A stretch of DNA of 64,000 nucleotides from Planctomycetota bacterium (GTDB lineage: Bacteria > Planctomycetota > Planctomycetia > Gemmatales > Gemmataceae): the NCBI GenBank assembly GCA_021781415.1, contig JAJXWW010000138.1:1-64000 (forward strand), in the 5' to 3' direction. A model generated the notes under the pieces. It saw only the letters and a list, made by a program, of their open reading frames with translations. It had not been told where the DNA came from and made no database searches. Positions within the stretch are counted from its first letter, which is position 1, and every line of letters starts with the position of its first letter. A program made the translations under genes and the position numbers. Of this stretch, positions 43,564 through 52,230 are shown piece by piece.

Positions 43564-45015
43564 ATGAGATACGGCTCGATTCTTTGGGCGGCTGCCGCGT
43601 TTGCATCCGCCGCCGTTCCCGTTCGCGGCGAGGACAAGCCGCGCCGACCCAACATCTTGCTCATCGTTCCCGATCAGCTGCGTGCCCAAGCGCTCGGCTG
43701 CATGGGCAATGGCGACGTGAAGACGCCGAACATCGATCGCCTCGCGGGACAAGGAGTTCTGTTCCGACAGACCTTCGCCAATACTCCGGTCTGTTGTCCC
43801 GCGCGCGCCGTGATGTTGACCGGCAAGTACGCGCACAAAAACGGGATGGTGTGCAACGATCTGCGCCTGCGCGAATCGGAGACGACGTTGGCGGAACTGT
43901 TGAAAGCAGCCGGCTATCAAACCGGCCTGATCGGCAAATGGCATCTCGATGGAGGCAAGCGCGATCCGGGGTTCGTGCCGCCGGGACCGCGCCGGCAAGG
44001 ATTCGACTTCTGGGCCGCCTGCGAGTGCCGTCACGATCACTTCAATCCCGTCTACTTCCGCAACGACGCGAAACCGATCCGTCCGGGTAAGTTCGAGGCG
44101 GAAGCACTCACCGACGTGGCCGAAGAGTTCATCCGCGCCAATCGGACCCGGCCGTTCTTTCTCATGCTGTCGATGGGACCGCCGCACGATCCCTACGGCG
44201 CGCCGGAGCGCTATAGGAAACTTTACGACGCGCAAAAGTTGAAGATGCCGCCCAACTGGAAGGAAGGCGTTCGGCAAGCGGGGCGCAAGGAGATCGCCGC
44301 CTACTATGCGGCCATCACGGCCATCGACGATCAAGTCGGCCGCCTCATGCGCTTGCTCGACGATCTGGCGCTCGAAAAAGACACCATCGTGGCATTCACT
44401 TCCGACCACGGCGACATGCTCGGCTCGCAAGGCGCGCGGCTCAAGCGCAAACCGTGGGAAGAGTCGATTCGCGTTCCAGGCATCTTCCGCTGTCCGGGCC
44501 GCGTCAAGCCCGCGCATCGCACCGATGCCTTACTCAGCCACATCGATCTCGCGCCGACGCTGTTGTCGTTGTGCGGCGCGGAGATACCCAAGGGCATGCA
44601 AGGCGGCGATCTCTCCAAGGTGGTGACGGGCGAGAAAGACGAGGGGCCAGACTCGGCGTTCTTTCAAATCTTCGTCCCATTTGCCGGCGACGGTACGCCC
44701 AATCCCTGGCGCGGCGTGCGAACGCAACACCATATGTACGCGCGCACCGAGGGCAAACCGTGGGTGCTGTACGATCTGAAGAACGATCCGCACGAATTGA
44801 AAAACCTGGCGTCGGACCCGGCCAGCGCTCCCCTCCAACGGGAATTAGAGGCACGCTTGACGAAGTGGATGCGCGACACCGGAGATTCGTGGAAATGGAA
44901 CTCGATGTTGCCGGTCGAGGACAAGGGAAGGCTCTTTCGTTTCGAGACGTTCTACACGATCGACGAATACGTCCAGTGGGCGGCCCGACATCCGGACTTG
45001 GCTCCGAAAGATTGA
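43564..45015 (+). CDS. exported arylsulfatase-family enzyme
   Basis: A 483-residue sulfatase with a signal peptide (MRYGSILWAAAAFASAAVPV). The formylglycine signature C-x-P-x-R is present as C77-C-P-A-R81 followed by AVMLTGKYAHKNG. Metal ligands are visible in LLIVPDQLRAQ (Asp) and FTSDHGDMLG (Asp-His); KWHLDGGK and MGPPHDPYG supply further active-site residues. It hydrolyses sulfate esters, probably of polysaccharides, outside the cytoplasm; planctomycetes carry many of these. Maturation needs a formylglycine-generating enzyme encoded elsewhere. ATG 43564 is chosen for the signal peptide; an ATG at 43525 overlaps the previous stop in an ATGA arrangement. Confidence 0.88.
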   Translation: MRYGSILWAAAAFASAAVPVRGEDKPRRPNILLIVPDQLRAQALGCMGNGDVKTPNIDRLAGQGVLFRQTFANTPVCCPARAVMLTGKYAHKNGMVCNDLRLRESETTLAELLKAAGYQTGLIGKWHLDGGKRDPGFVPPGPRRQGFDFWAACECRHDHFNPVYFRNDAKPIRPGKFEAEALTDVAEEFIRANRTRPFFLMLSMGPPHDPYGAPERYRKLYDAQKLKMPPNWKEGVRQAGRKEIAAYYAAITAIDDQVGRLMRLLDDLALEKDTIVAFTSDHGDMLGSQGARLKRKPWEESIRVPGIFRCPGRVKPAHRTDALLSHIDLAPTLLSLCGAEIPKGMQGGDLSKVVTGEKDEGPDSAFFQIFVPFAGDGTPNPWRGVRTQHHMYARTEGKPWVLYDLKNDPHELKNLASDPASAPLQRELEARLTKWMRDTGDSWKWNSMLPVEDKGRLFRFETFYTIDEYVQWAARHPDLAPKD

Positions 45016-45186
45016 TCGAGTCCGTCGATTTGTCGCGCTCCATCGGATCGATGGACAACCGGGTGAGTCGTAAGAAACGAGGTCCACCCTCGGAAGCTCT
45101 CCGTTGGTGGACGGTGGAGAAACCCATAAACTTACCGAAGATCGAAGTCGATTGTTCCCCGCCCGTATCGTGAGAAAGGTAGACCT

Positions 45187-46482
45187 ATGACATCTGTACC
45201 GATTCCCGGAAAGTTGGCTCTGCTGGTCGGCGGCGGTCCAGCTCCGGGGATCAACGGCGTAATCAGCTCGGTGGCCATTGAGGCGATCGAGCAAGGCATC
45301 GAAGTGATCGGTTGCCGCGATGGTTTTCAGTGGTTGGTCAAGGGCGACGACACGCGCCACGAAACATTGACCATCGACAAAGTGAAGGCCATCCACCTCC
45401 GTGGCGGCTCGATGTTGGGCACGTCGCGCACCAATCCCACCAAGTCCGAGAAGGACATGCAGAACGTGTTGGACGTGTTTCGCCGTCTCAACGTCACCAT
45501 GTTGGTGACCATCGGCGGCGATGATACGGCCTTCTCCGGCAGCCAAGTTTACGCCAAAGGCGGCGGAGCGATACGCGTCGCCCATGTGCCCAAGACGATC
45601 GACAACGACCTGCCTCTGCCCGGTTCGACGCCGACGTTCGGCTTCGAGACGGCGCGACAAGTCGGCGTCGGCATCATTCGCAATCTCGCCGAGGACGCGC
45701 GCACCACTTCGCGCTGGTATCTCATCGTCAGCATGGGACGGGCGGCGGGACATTTGGCTCTGGGCATCGGCAAGGCTTCCGCCGCCACCCTGACCGTCAT
45801 CCCCGAAGAGTTTAACGATCATCGCGTCACGCTCGACGAACTGTGCGACATCCTCATCGGCAGCATTATCAAGCGTCGAAGCATGGGAGCGAATTACGGT
45901 GTCGCCGTCCTGGCCGAGGGCTTGTTGGAAGCCATCGGCGAGTCGGGACTCTTGGAGTGCATGAGTACGGCGCAGCTGGGACGCTACGGCCAAATCATTC
46001 GCGATCCGCACGGCCATCTGCGTCTGGGCGAAATCGAATTTGGCCGCATGATAAAAGATCGACTTTCGGCGCGATTGGAAGAACTCAATCTGTCGGTGAC
46101 GTTGATCGACAAGGATCTCGGTTACGAGTTGCGCTGTGCCGATCCGATACCGTTCGACGCCGAGTACACGCGCGATCTGGGCTACGGCGCGGTGAAATTC
46201 CTGCGTTCGGAAGAAGCGGGTAAGTACGGGGCGATCATCAGTTTGGTGGGCGGCCACCTCGAACCGCTGCCGTTCGACAAGATGATTAACCCCAAAACAC
46301 TGCGGATGCAGACGCGACGGGTCAATGTCGCCGGCGAAGGTTACGAGTGCGCCCGTCGCTACATGATCCGCCTGGAGCGGCGCGATTTCGACAACCCGCA
46401 GCGTTTGGCGAAACTGGCCGGCACCGCCGGGATGACCCCCGATCAGTTCCGCCAGCGATTCGAATATGTCGTGACGAAGTGA
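45187..46482 (+). CDS. pfp: 6-phosphofructokinase, probably PPi-dependent
   Basis: A 431-residue PFK-family enzyme. The glycine-rich loop is GGPAPGIN (16-23), the phosphate-donor site has GGDD (110-113) where ATP-dependent enzymes carry GGDGS, and PKTIDND provides the catalytic Asp region. MGRAAGHLAL and the fructose-6-phosphate-binding late segments are present. The GGDD form and KTIDND fit the diphosphate-dependent group, converting fructose-6-phosphate to fructose-1,6-bisphosphate reversibly with PPi. ATG 45187 has AAAGGTAG upstream. A tandem-repeat hairpin cluster follows and then rpsA. Confidence 0.85.
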   Translation: MTSVPIPGKLALLVGGGPAPGINGVISSVAIEAIEQGIEVIGCRDGFQWLVKGDDTRHETLTIDKVKAIHLRGGSMLGTSRTNPTKSEKDMQNVLDVFRRLNVTMLVTIGGDDTAFSGSQVYAKGGGAIRVAHVPKTIDNDLPLPGSTPTFGFETARQVGVGIIRNLAEDARTTSRWYLIVSMGRAAGHLALGIGKASAATLTVIPEEFNDHRVTLDELCDILIGSIIKRRSMGANYGVAVLAEGLLEAIGESGLLECMSTAQLGRYGQIIRDPHGHLRLGEIEFGRMIKDRLSARLEELNLSVTLIDKDLGYELRCADPIPFDAEYTRDLGYGAVKFLRSEEAGKYGAIISLVGGHLEPLPFDKMINPKTLRMQTRRVNVAGEGYECARRYMIRLERRDFDNPQRLAKLAGTAGMTPDQFRQRFEYVVTK

Positions 46483-46492
46483 GACACATCTC

Positions 46493-46590
46493 GGCGAACC
46501 GGCAGCTGACGCAGCCGGTTCGCCGTACCCGGCAGCTCACGCAGCCGGTTCGCCGTACCCGGCAGCTCACGCAGCCGGTTCGCCAAGATG
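46493..46590. repeat. three 30-base tandem repeats forming hairpins
   Basis: Units start at 46501, 46531 and 46561; each reads GGCAGCT(G/C)ACGCAGCCGG then TTCGCCGTACCC, the third ending differently. With the lead-in GGCGAACC the first unit makes an 11-pair stem GGCGAACCGGC/GCCGGTTCGCC around a 10-base loop, and the others make shorter CCGGC/GCCGG stems. It lies between the phosphofructokinase stop and rpsA, so it could terminate the first or regulate the second. Confidence 0.8.
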
Positions 46591-46802
46591 ACAGGCTGAC
46601 GCTGACGCGCTGACGCGATGGGGTACACTCGCTGGCATCTACCGCGCGCATCTTCTATACTAACCTCTTGTCCGTTTTCGGGGAGACCGGCCAGGGTGGC
46701 CGGACGGAGACGGCGAAAACCTCTTTCTTTCAAACGCATCGCCTGTCTTGCCAGGAGTCGGGTGCGTCCACGGCGGGACCGGCGGAGAGGATGCCTCCTT
46801 TT

Positions 46803-48620
46803 ATGGTCAATCGTAATTTGTTGCGCCAGTTCGACCTGTCCGAGAGCGAGTTACAACAAGAGCTGCGCGACATCTTCCACGTCCCCGAAACGGGGGGCGA
46901 CGAAGAACAATGGCTGCCGGCGGAAGCCCAGCAATTCGAGGTCAATAAAATCATTAAGGGTCGGGTCGTCAACATCATCGGCGACGATGTCGTCGTCGAT
47001 GTCGGCTACAAAAGCGAGGGCATTATTGCCCTGCAAGAGTGGTACGACGAAGGCGACGATAAAGTCCATCCGCCCACCGTCGGCATCGAGATCGATGTGC
47101 TGCTCGACGCCGTCGAAGACGAAGGCGGCGCGATCGTCCTCAGCTATCGCAAGGCGCGGCGTCAGAAAGAATGGGAAGACGTCATCGCCAAGCACAAGGA
47201 AGGCGATGTCGTGGCCGGGCTTGTGACGCGCAAGATCAAGGGCGGATTGCTCGTCAACATCGGCGTCAACGTCTTCTTGCCTGCCTCGCAGGTGGACATC
47301 CGCCGACCGCCGGACATTGCCGATTACATCAATAAAACCATCGAGTGCAAGATCCTCAAGATCGATGAAGCGCGGCGCAATATCGTCGTCAGCCGCCGCA
47401 AACTTCTGGAAGATCAGCGCGAGGAGATGAAGAAGAAGCTCCTCAACGAGATCGAGATCGGCCAGCTGCGCAAAGGCGTGGTCAAGAACATTGCCGAGTT
47501 CGGCGCGTTCGTCGATCTGGGTGGCATCGACGGTTTGCTGCACATCACCGACATGAGTTGGGGCCGCGTCAACAATCCCCACGAAGTCGTACACATCGAT
47601 CAGCAGCTCGAAGTGTACATCTTGCAGGTGGACAAGGACAAGGAAAAGATAGCCCTCAGCCTCAAGCACAAGTCGCCGAGTCCGTGGGCCAATGTCGCCG
47701 ACAAGTATCCGGTCAACAGCCGTCATACTGGCGAAGTCGTCAACGTGATGAGCTACGGCGCGTTCGTCAAGCTCGAACCGGGCATCGAAGGCTTGGTTCA
47801 CATCAGCGAGATGAGTTGGACCAAACGCATCAACCACCCCAGCGAACTGGTGGCCATCGGCGATCAGATCGAGGTGCAAGTCCTGAACATCAACAAGGAC
47901 AAGCAAGAAATCTCACTGGGCATGAAGCAAGTGCAGCCCAACCCGTGGGATAAGGTGGCCGAACGCTATCCGCCTAATACTGTGGTCAGCGGCGTGGTGC
48001 GCAACCTGACGAACTACGGCGCGTTCATCGAGATCGAAGAAGGCATCGACGGCTTGCTGCACGTCAGCGATATGAGTTGGGTGCGCAAGGTGGCCCATCC
48101 GAGCGAAGTAGTGGCCAAGGGCGACAAGGTAACGTGCATCGTTCTCAACGTCGATCAAGAGCGCAAACGCATCGCACTGGGCCTGAAGCAAATGAACAAC
48201 GATCCGTGGGAAGGCGACATCCCCGGACGGTACAAGCCCGGCGAGATCAAGAAGGGCAAGGTGACGAAGCTGACGAACTTCGGCGTCTTCGTCGAGTTGG
48301 AACCTGGCCTCGAAGGCTTGCTGCACATTTCGGAGTTGGCCGAAGAGAAGGTCGAAAGTCCCGAAGATGTGGTCAAGGTCGGCGACGAGATCGAGGTCAA
48401 AGTATTGCGCGTGGACGCGGCGGATCGCAAGATCGGCCTCAGTCGCAAGCGTTTGAACTGGACCGGCGAGGAAGCTGAAAATCTCGAGACCACGGAGGAA
48501 ATGGACGAGGGCAAGGAAGGAGCGGCTCCGAAGCGCGAGTTGCGCGGCGGCACCGGCTCCGGCGGCGGTCAGCTGTTCACGATGCCTGGCGAGACTCCGG
48601 CGGAGGAGCCCAAAGAGTAG
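46803..48620 (+). CDS. rpsA: ribosomal protein S1
   Basis: A 605-residue protein with six S1 RNA-binding domains: IIKGRVVNIIGDDVVVDVG, VVAGLVTRKIKGGLLVNIG, LRKGVVKNIAEFGAFVDLGG, RHTGEVVNVMSYGAFVKLEP, VVSGVVRNLTNYGAFIEIEE and IKKGKVTKLTNFGVFVELEP. The acidic C-terminal tail (ETTEEMDEGKEGAA) and a Gly/Pro end follow. It binds mRNA and delivers it to the 30S subunit. ATG 46803 is chosen for the MVNRNLLRQFDL start; ATG 46791 is an alternative, and GGAGAGG lies before both. The 3' end is duplicated in decayed form at 50853, beyond the restriction-modification pair. Confidence 0.93.
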   Translation: MVNRNLLRQFDLSESELQQELRDIFHVPETGGDEEQWLPAEAQQFEVNKIIKGRVVNIIGDDVVVDVGYKSEGIIALQEWYDEGDDKVHPPTVGIEIDVLLDAVEDEGGAIVLSYRKARRQKEWEDVIAKHKEGDVVAGLVTRKIKGGLLVNIGVNVFLPASQVDIRRPPDIADYINKTIECKILKIDEARRNIVVSRRKLLEDQREEMKKKLLNEIEIGQLRKGVVKNIAEFGAFVDLGGIDGLLHITDMSWGRVNNPHEVVHIDQQLEVYILQVDKDKEKIALSLKHKSPSPWANVADKYPVNSRHTGEVVNVMSYGAFVKLEPGIEGLVHISEMSWTKRINHPSELVAIGDQIEVQVLNINKDKQEISLGMKQVQPNPWDKVAERYPPNTVVSGVVRNLTNYGAFIEIEEGIDGLLHVSDMSWVRKVAHPSEVVAKGDKVTCIVLNVDQERKRIALGLKQMNNDPWEGDIPGRYKPGEIKKGKVTKLTNFGVFVELEPGLEGLLHISELAEEKVESPEDVVKVGDEIEVKVLRVDAADRKIGLSRKRLNWTGEEAENLETTEEMDEGKEGAAPKRELRGGTGSGGGQLFTMPGETPAEEPKE

Positions 48621-48660
48621 GGCACGAGTACCAGCGATCCGCAAAAGGATCATCGCAGAT

Positions 48661-48690
48661 CCCCTTTCCCCTGACTTCAGGGGAAAGGGG
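48661..48690. terminator. palindrome after rpsA, CCCTTTCCCCTG family
   Basis: CCCCTTTCCCCTGA (48661-48674), loop CT, TCAGGGGAAAGGGG (48677-48690): a perfect 14-pair stem 40 bases after the rpsA stop. It belongs to the dispersed CT/GA palindrome family and is positioned to terminate rpsA, although there is no T-run after it. Confidence 0.6.
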
Positions 48691-48802
48691 GCAGTTCTCA
48701 CTTCGATCCGTCTCGCCTTAAGCGTCGAGAGACAAGTAGTGAAAAGTCGGAGTTCTTGAGAAAGTAGCGGACTGGGTTGGCAATTCTGTAAAAGGTCCAC
48801 TC

Positions 48803-49741
48803 ATGACCGATCCCAGAAAAAAAGTGTCCGGGCAGCACGGCGTTCCGAAACGCCGGCCTCCCCAAGTATCCGCCCTGAATGGTGCGAAAGTGATTCCGTT
48901 TGGGTGGTATGGAGGAAAGTTTTCCCACCTGGCGTGGCTTCTTCCCCTGCTGCCGAAGTGTCATCATTACTGCGAGCCGTTTGCCGGTTCGGGAGCCGTT
49001 CTCTTGAATCGCCCCCCATCTCCAATTGAAACCTACAACGATCTGGATGGAGAAGTCGTCAACTTCTTCCGGGTATTGCGGAGCGAAAAGGAGAAGCTGA
49101 TCGAGGGCATCGGCCTAACCCCCTTCTCACGCGAGGAATTTGACCTGGCCTGCAAGCTCGATCCAGAAATCAATTCGCTCGAACGCGCTCGACGCTTTTA
49201 CGTTCGCGCTCGCCAGGTAAGAACGGGCTTGGCGCAAACGGCAACATTGGGTCGATGGGCCAATTGCAAGAACACTTCGCGCGCGGGAATGAGCGGAGTC
49301 ATTAGCCGCTGGCTCGGGGCCATCGACGACTTGCCGATCATCGCCGAACGACTCTTGCGCGTTCAGATCGAAAATCGGCCCGCAGTGGATGTCATTCGAT
49401 TGTACGACTCCGAGCAGACGCTCTTTTACTGCGATCCTCCCTACGTTCACGAAACGCGGGGCGATGCCAAAGCGTATGGATACGAGATGACGAATCGAGA
49501 ACACGCGGAATTGGCCCAATTGCTCGACGGCGTTCGCGGGATGGTGGCCGTCTCGAATTATTCGTGCCAATTGATGGACGATCTCTACCGGCCTCCGAAA
49601 TGGCGGAAGATTCTTGGCGAGGCGCGTACCAATCACTCCACCAAGGGCACTCGCGTCGAGGTTCTTTGGACCAATTTCGATCCCCAAGAGGCGGTAAATA
49701 AGTCTCATGGCGAAAGATTCTTGTTCGGAGATTCTCGATAG
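48803..49741 (+). CDS. Dam-type DNA adenine-N6 methyltransferase
   Basis: A 312-residue D12-class methyltransferase. FGWYGGK (33-39) and CEPFAGSGAVLL (57-68, SAM-binding motif I) are followed by the catalytic FYCDPPYV (DPPY 211-214); VAVSNYSCQLMDDLY is the late C-terminal block. It methylates adenine in a specific sequence to protect host DNA from its partner nuclease. AAAAGG lies before the ATG. The partner gene starts 35 bases before this one's stop in another frame, so the two are translationally coupled. The pair sits between two copies of the rpsA 3' end and looks acquired. Confidence 0.88.
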   Translation: MTDPRKKVSGQHGVPKRRPPQVSALNGAKVIPFGWYGGKFSHLAWLLPLLPKCHHYCEPFAGSGAVLLNRPPSPIETYNDLDGEVVNFFRVLRSEKEKLIEGIGLTPFSREEFDLACKLDPEINSLERARRFYVRARQVRTGLAQTATLGRWANCKNTSRAGMSGVISRWLGAIDDLPIIAERLLRVQIENRPAVDVIRLYDSEQTLFYCDPPYVHETRGDAKAYGYEMTNREHAELAQLLDGVRGMVAVSNYSCQLMDDLYRPPKWRKILGEARTNHSTKGTRVEVLWTNFDPQEAVNKSHGERFLFGDSR

Positions 49742-50846
49742 GGCCTATCGCAGGGCCGAGGCTAAACTCCGAAAGTCGTTTATTTCCGACGCAAAAATCA
49801 CCGACAAGATCGCGATGGTGGCGCTCTGCGCCGGCAACCGCGCCGGCGCACGCTTCCTTTTGGCCGCCACTCTCGCGAAGGTGGACAAGCCGGACATTGA
49901 TATTCGCAAACCGTTCATTCAAGCCTACGATGAGGAATTGAGATACGGAGCCTACGGCGGAAGGAGCTACGACGAACAGTACGTCTTCGACTTCATCGCC
50001 AAGCACGGATTACCGTGCAGTCCCACCACCGCATTCTTGACGCCCGCCTTTCGGACGAAAAGTATCGTATTGAATCTCGATCAAACACTGAGAGGACGCC
50101 CCGCTCAACTCTACCGAGCAATTCTTGAGATTCTGGATGCGATTCAACGCGAGAAACTCTCCGCGATGGATGTTCTTTGCGAGTTGATTCGACGGCTCAT
50201 CATCGAGCGCGACGAACGCCAGGCGCGTCTGGAAAGTCTGAAAAAGGGGCTTCGAGAGGAGTCGGACGAATTGCCATTATCGTCCGAAGAAACCGTTCGC
50301 CTGATCGAACAGCACTTGTCGCTCAAGCACTCGTCGCGCCTTCCGGTCCTCGTGGTGGCTGCGGCATATCGGTGTGCCTCGGAGAAACTACGCGAAAAAG
50401 TATTGCGGCTAAACGCTCATACCGCCGCAGACAGTCAGACCGGCGCGCTTGGCGACGTGGAAATCACCCTCGCGGACGACGACAAAGTTGTGACAACTTA
50501 TGAGATAAAGGATAAACCCGTAGCGATCGCGGATATCGAGAGAGCCGTTCAGAAGATTGCCCATCGAACGGAGGTGCAGAACTACATTTTTGTATCCACC
50601 GCGCCGGTCGATCCAGCCGTCCGCGAATTTGCCTATCAACAGTACAGGGAACTCGGCGGTATCGAGATTGCCCTGGTCGATTGCGTCGGATTTCTACGTC
50701 ATTTTCTACATCTGTTTCATCGACTACGCACAAATTTCTTGGACGAATATCAAGAACTGGTACTCAGCCAACCGGAAAGCGGTGTCAATCAGGCGTTGAA
50801 AGAGGCATTTCTTGCCCTTCGTCGAGCAACTCAAGCGGGAGAATAG
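49707..50846 (+). CDS. restriction endonuclease-like protein (possibly SacI family)
   Basis: A 379-residue protein paired with the adenine methyltransferase. The region around 84-120 (GGRSYDEQYVFDFIAKHGLP, TTAFLTPAFRTKS) resembles the SacI-type endonuclease family as I know it. A PD-(D/E)xK-like core is visible: GD250-VEIT then E266-I-K268 in TTYEIKDKPVAIADIE, followed by YIFVSTAPVD. It would cleave unmodified sites recognised by the methyltransferase; the recognition sequence is not predictable. It overlaps the methyltransferase by 35 bases. The upstream ATG has no clear ribosome binding site, consistent with coupled translation. Confidence 0.7.
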   Translation: MAKDSCSEILDRAYRRAEAKLRKSFISDAKITDKIAMVALCAGNRAGARFLLAATLAKVDKPDIDIRKPFIQAYDEELRYGAYGGRSYDEQYVFDFIAKHGLPCSPTTAFLTPAFRTKSIVLNLDQTLRGRPAQLYRAILEILDAIQREKLSAMDVLCELIRRLIIERDERQARLESLKKGLREESDELPLSSEETVRLIEQHLSLKHSSRLPVLVVAAAYRCASEKLREKVLRLNAHTAADSQTGALGDVEITLADDDKVVTTYEIKDKPVAIADIERAVQKIAHRTEVQNYIFVSTAPVDPAVREFAYQQYRELGGIEIALVDCVGFLRHFLHLFHRLRTNFLDEYQELVLSQPESGVNQALKEAFLALRRATQAGE

Positions 50847-50852
50847 CTGAGA

Positions 50853-50971
50853 GAAGCTGAAAATCTCGAGACCACGGAGGAAATGGACGAGGGCAAGGAG
50901 GGAGCGGCTTCGGCGATGGTCAGCTGTTCACGATGCCTGGCGAGACTCCGGCGGAGGAAACGAAGGAGTAA
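50853..50971 (+). pseudogene. decayed copy of the rpsA 3' end
   Basis: Bases 50853-50909 repeat rpsA 48471-48527 with one or two changes, and 50922-50958 are identical to 48571-48607. About 31 bases between them are missing, which breaks the frame. The end reads GAAACGAAGGAGTAA where rpsA has GAGCCCAAAGAGTAG, so the C-terminal E-x-K-E-stop is kept. It has no ribosome binding site or start and is followed by a strong terminator. Confidence 0.85.
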
Positions 50972-51002
50972 GGCGCGGGAACCTTTCGGTTCGCTCAATC
51001 TG

Positions 51003-51042
51003 AACGCCTCTCGGTCTAGCGATGGATCGAGAGGCGTTTTTT
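51003..51042 (+). terminator. intrinsic terminator after the rpsA remnant
   Basis: CGCCTCTCG (51005-51013) pairs with CGAGAGGCG (51028-51036) and is followed by TTTTTT at 51037-51042: a textbook rho-independent terminator. It probably terminated rpsA before the restriction-modification genes came to lie in between, and now serves the endonuclease gene. Confidence 0.85.
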
Positions 51043-51347
51043 GTTCCAATTGTAGGGAACGTAGCGGCGGGCAACGTCGGATGGGTGATGGGGAACGGAT
51101 CGATCCCATCGATTGCTCGTCGCGTGTCGAGGACCACTTCGAGAGATAGTTCGCCGAGCTTGCCGGATCGTCCAGCCTGCGCGCCGCTAAGGCCGATAAC
51201 TTGGGCGAGGGCACTATGGATTCGTGGCCTCATCGTGAAAAGTGTGCCGCAGTCAAAAAACCTCGGTCATTTTTTACTTTGGTCAGAATATGACCTACAT
51301 TTGGGACTGTAGAATGGGTTCTTCTGCTCAGCGATGGAATACTCCCC
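51043..51347. promoter_or_regulatory. 305-base region upstream of the sigma factor gene
   Basis: This should contain the sigma gene promoter. A short inverted repeat GGTCA-GAATA-TGACC (51281-51295), preceded by CGGTCATTTTTTACTTT, is a possible operator. No gene is recognised in the rest. Confidence 0.35.
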
Positions 51348-52184
51348 ATGACACGACAACGCCGTCTGCGGAACGATGCGGTTCAATCGCCTTTGGAAAC
51401 TTATCTTCGGGAGATCAATGAAACCCCCTTGCTTAACGCCGAGGAAGAGAAAGAACTCGCCTACCGCATTGAAGACGGAGACAGCGAAGCGCGCGACCGC
51501 ATGGTACGCGCCAATCTGCGCTTGGTGGTGAACATCGCGCGCAGCTACACCGGCAAAGGGTTGGGATTGCAAGATTTGATCGAGGAAGGGAACCTCGGAC
51601 TCCTCCGCGCCGTCGAGGGATTCGATCCCTCCATGAATACGCGCTTCAGCACCTACGCGAGTTACTGGATCAAACAGTCGATCAAGCGCGCTTTGGTGAA
51701 CACCGCCAAGACGATTCGCATTCCCGCCTACATGGTCGAGTTGCTGGCCAAATGGCGTCGCGCCAGCGCCAAACTGCAAGAGGAATTAGGGCGTCCGCCT
51801 TCGCAAGAAGAAGTGGCGCGCAGCATGAATCTGCCCAAAAAGAAACTGAACATCATCAAGAAAGCCATCCGGGTCTACAACGCCGCGCCGCAGACCGACC
51901 AACCCGACTCCGGCTGGTCGCTCGATGAAATGGTGATGGACGGCCACACCAAGACGCCGGATACCGAAATGGTCGAGGCCGACGATTTGCATCACGTTCT
52001 CGATTTGCTCGACAAGATGGACAAACGCGAGGCGACGGTGTTGCGCATGCGCTTCGGACTCGACGACGAGGAACCCAAGACGCTCAAGGAGATCGGCGAA
52101 CGTCTCGGCCTGACGCGCGAGCGCGTGCGGCAGATCGAGAGCGAAGCGCTGGGCAAGCTGAGCGAGAGCATGCAAGTCGATTGA
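51348..52184 (+). CDS. RpoD/SigA-type sigma-70 factor
   Basis: A 278-residue group 1/2 sigma factor lacking a long region 1.1. Region 1.2 is SPLETYLREINETPLLNAEE, region 2 runs from RDRMVRANLRLVVNIARSYT through GLGLQDLIEEGNLGLLRAVE and FSTYASYWIKQSIKRAL (-10 recognition), region 3 is around 140-180, and region 4 ends with LKEIGERLGLTRERVRQIES (-35 helix-turn-helix). It directs RNA polymerase to promoters. The short length suggests a non-essential SigA-like or RpoS-type factor rather than the long housekeeping RpoD; this is inference. It is convergent with the PP2C gene. Confidence 0.88.
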   Translation: MTRQRRLRNDAVQSPLETYLREINETPLLNAEEEKELAYRIEDGDSEARDRMVRANLRLVVNIARSYTGKGLGLQDLIEEGNLGLLRAVEGFDPSMNTRFSTYASYWIKQSIKRALVNTAKTIRIPAYMVELLAKWRRASAKLQEELGRPPSQEEVARSMNLPKKKLNIIKKAIRVYNAAPQTDQPDSGWSLDEMVMDGHTKTPDTEMVEADDLHHVLDLLDKMDKREATVLRMRFGLDDEEPKTLKEIGERLGLTRERVRQIESEALGKLSESMQVD

Positions 52185-52230
52185 GGGATAAAACCAGCCC
52201 GAAGCGCCAGCAAGGGCTGTCCTTCCATCG

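Noticed and set aside
46501-46590. Tandem repeats as a CRISPR array
   Set aside because: The three 30-base units abut with no spacers.
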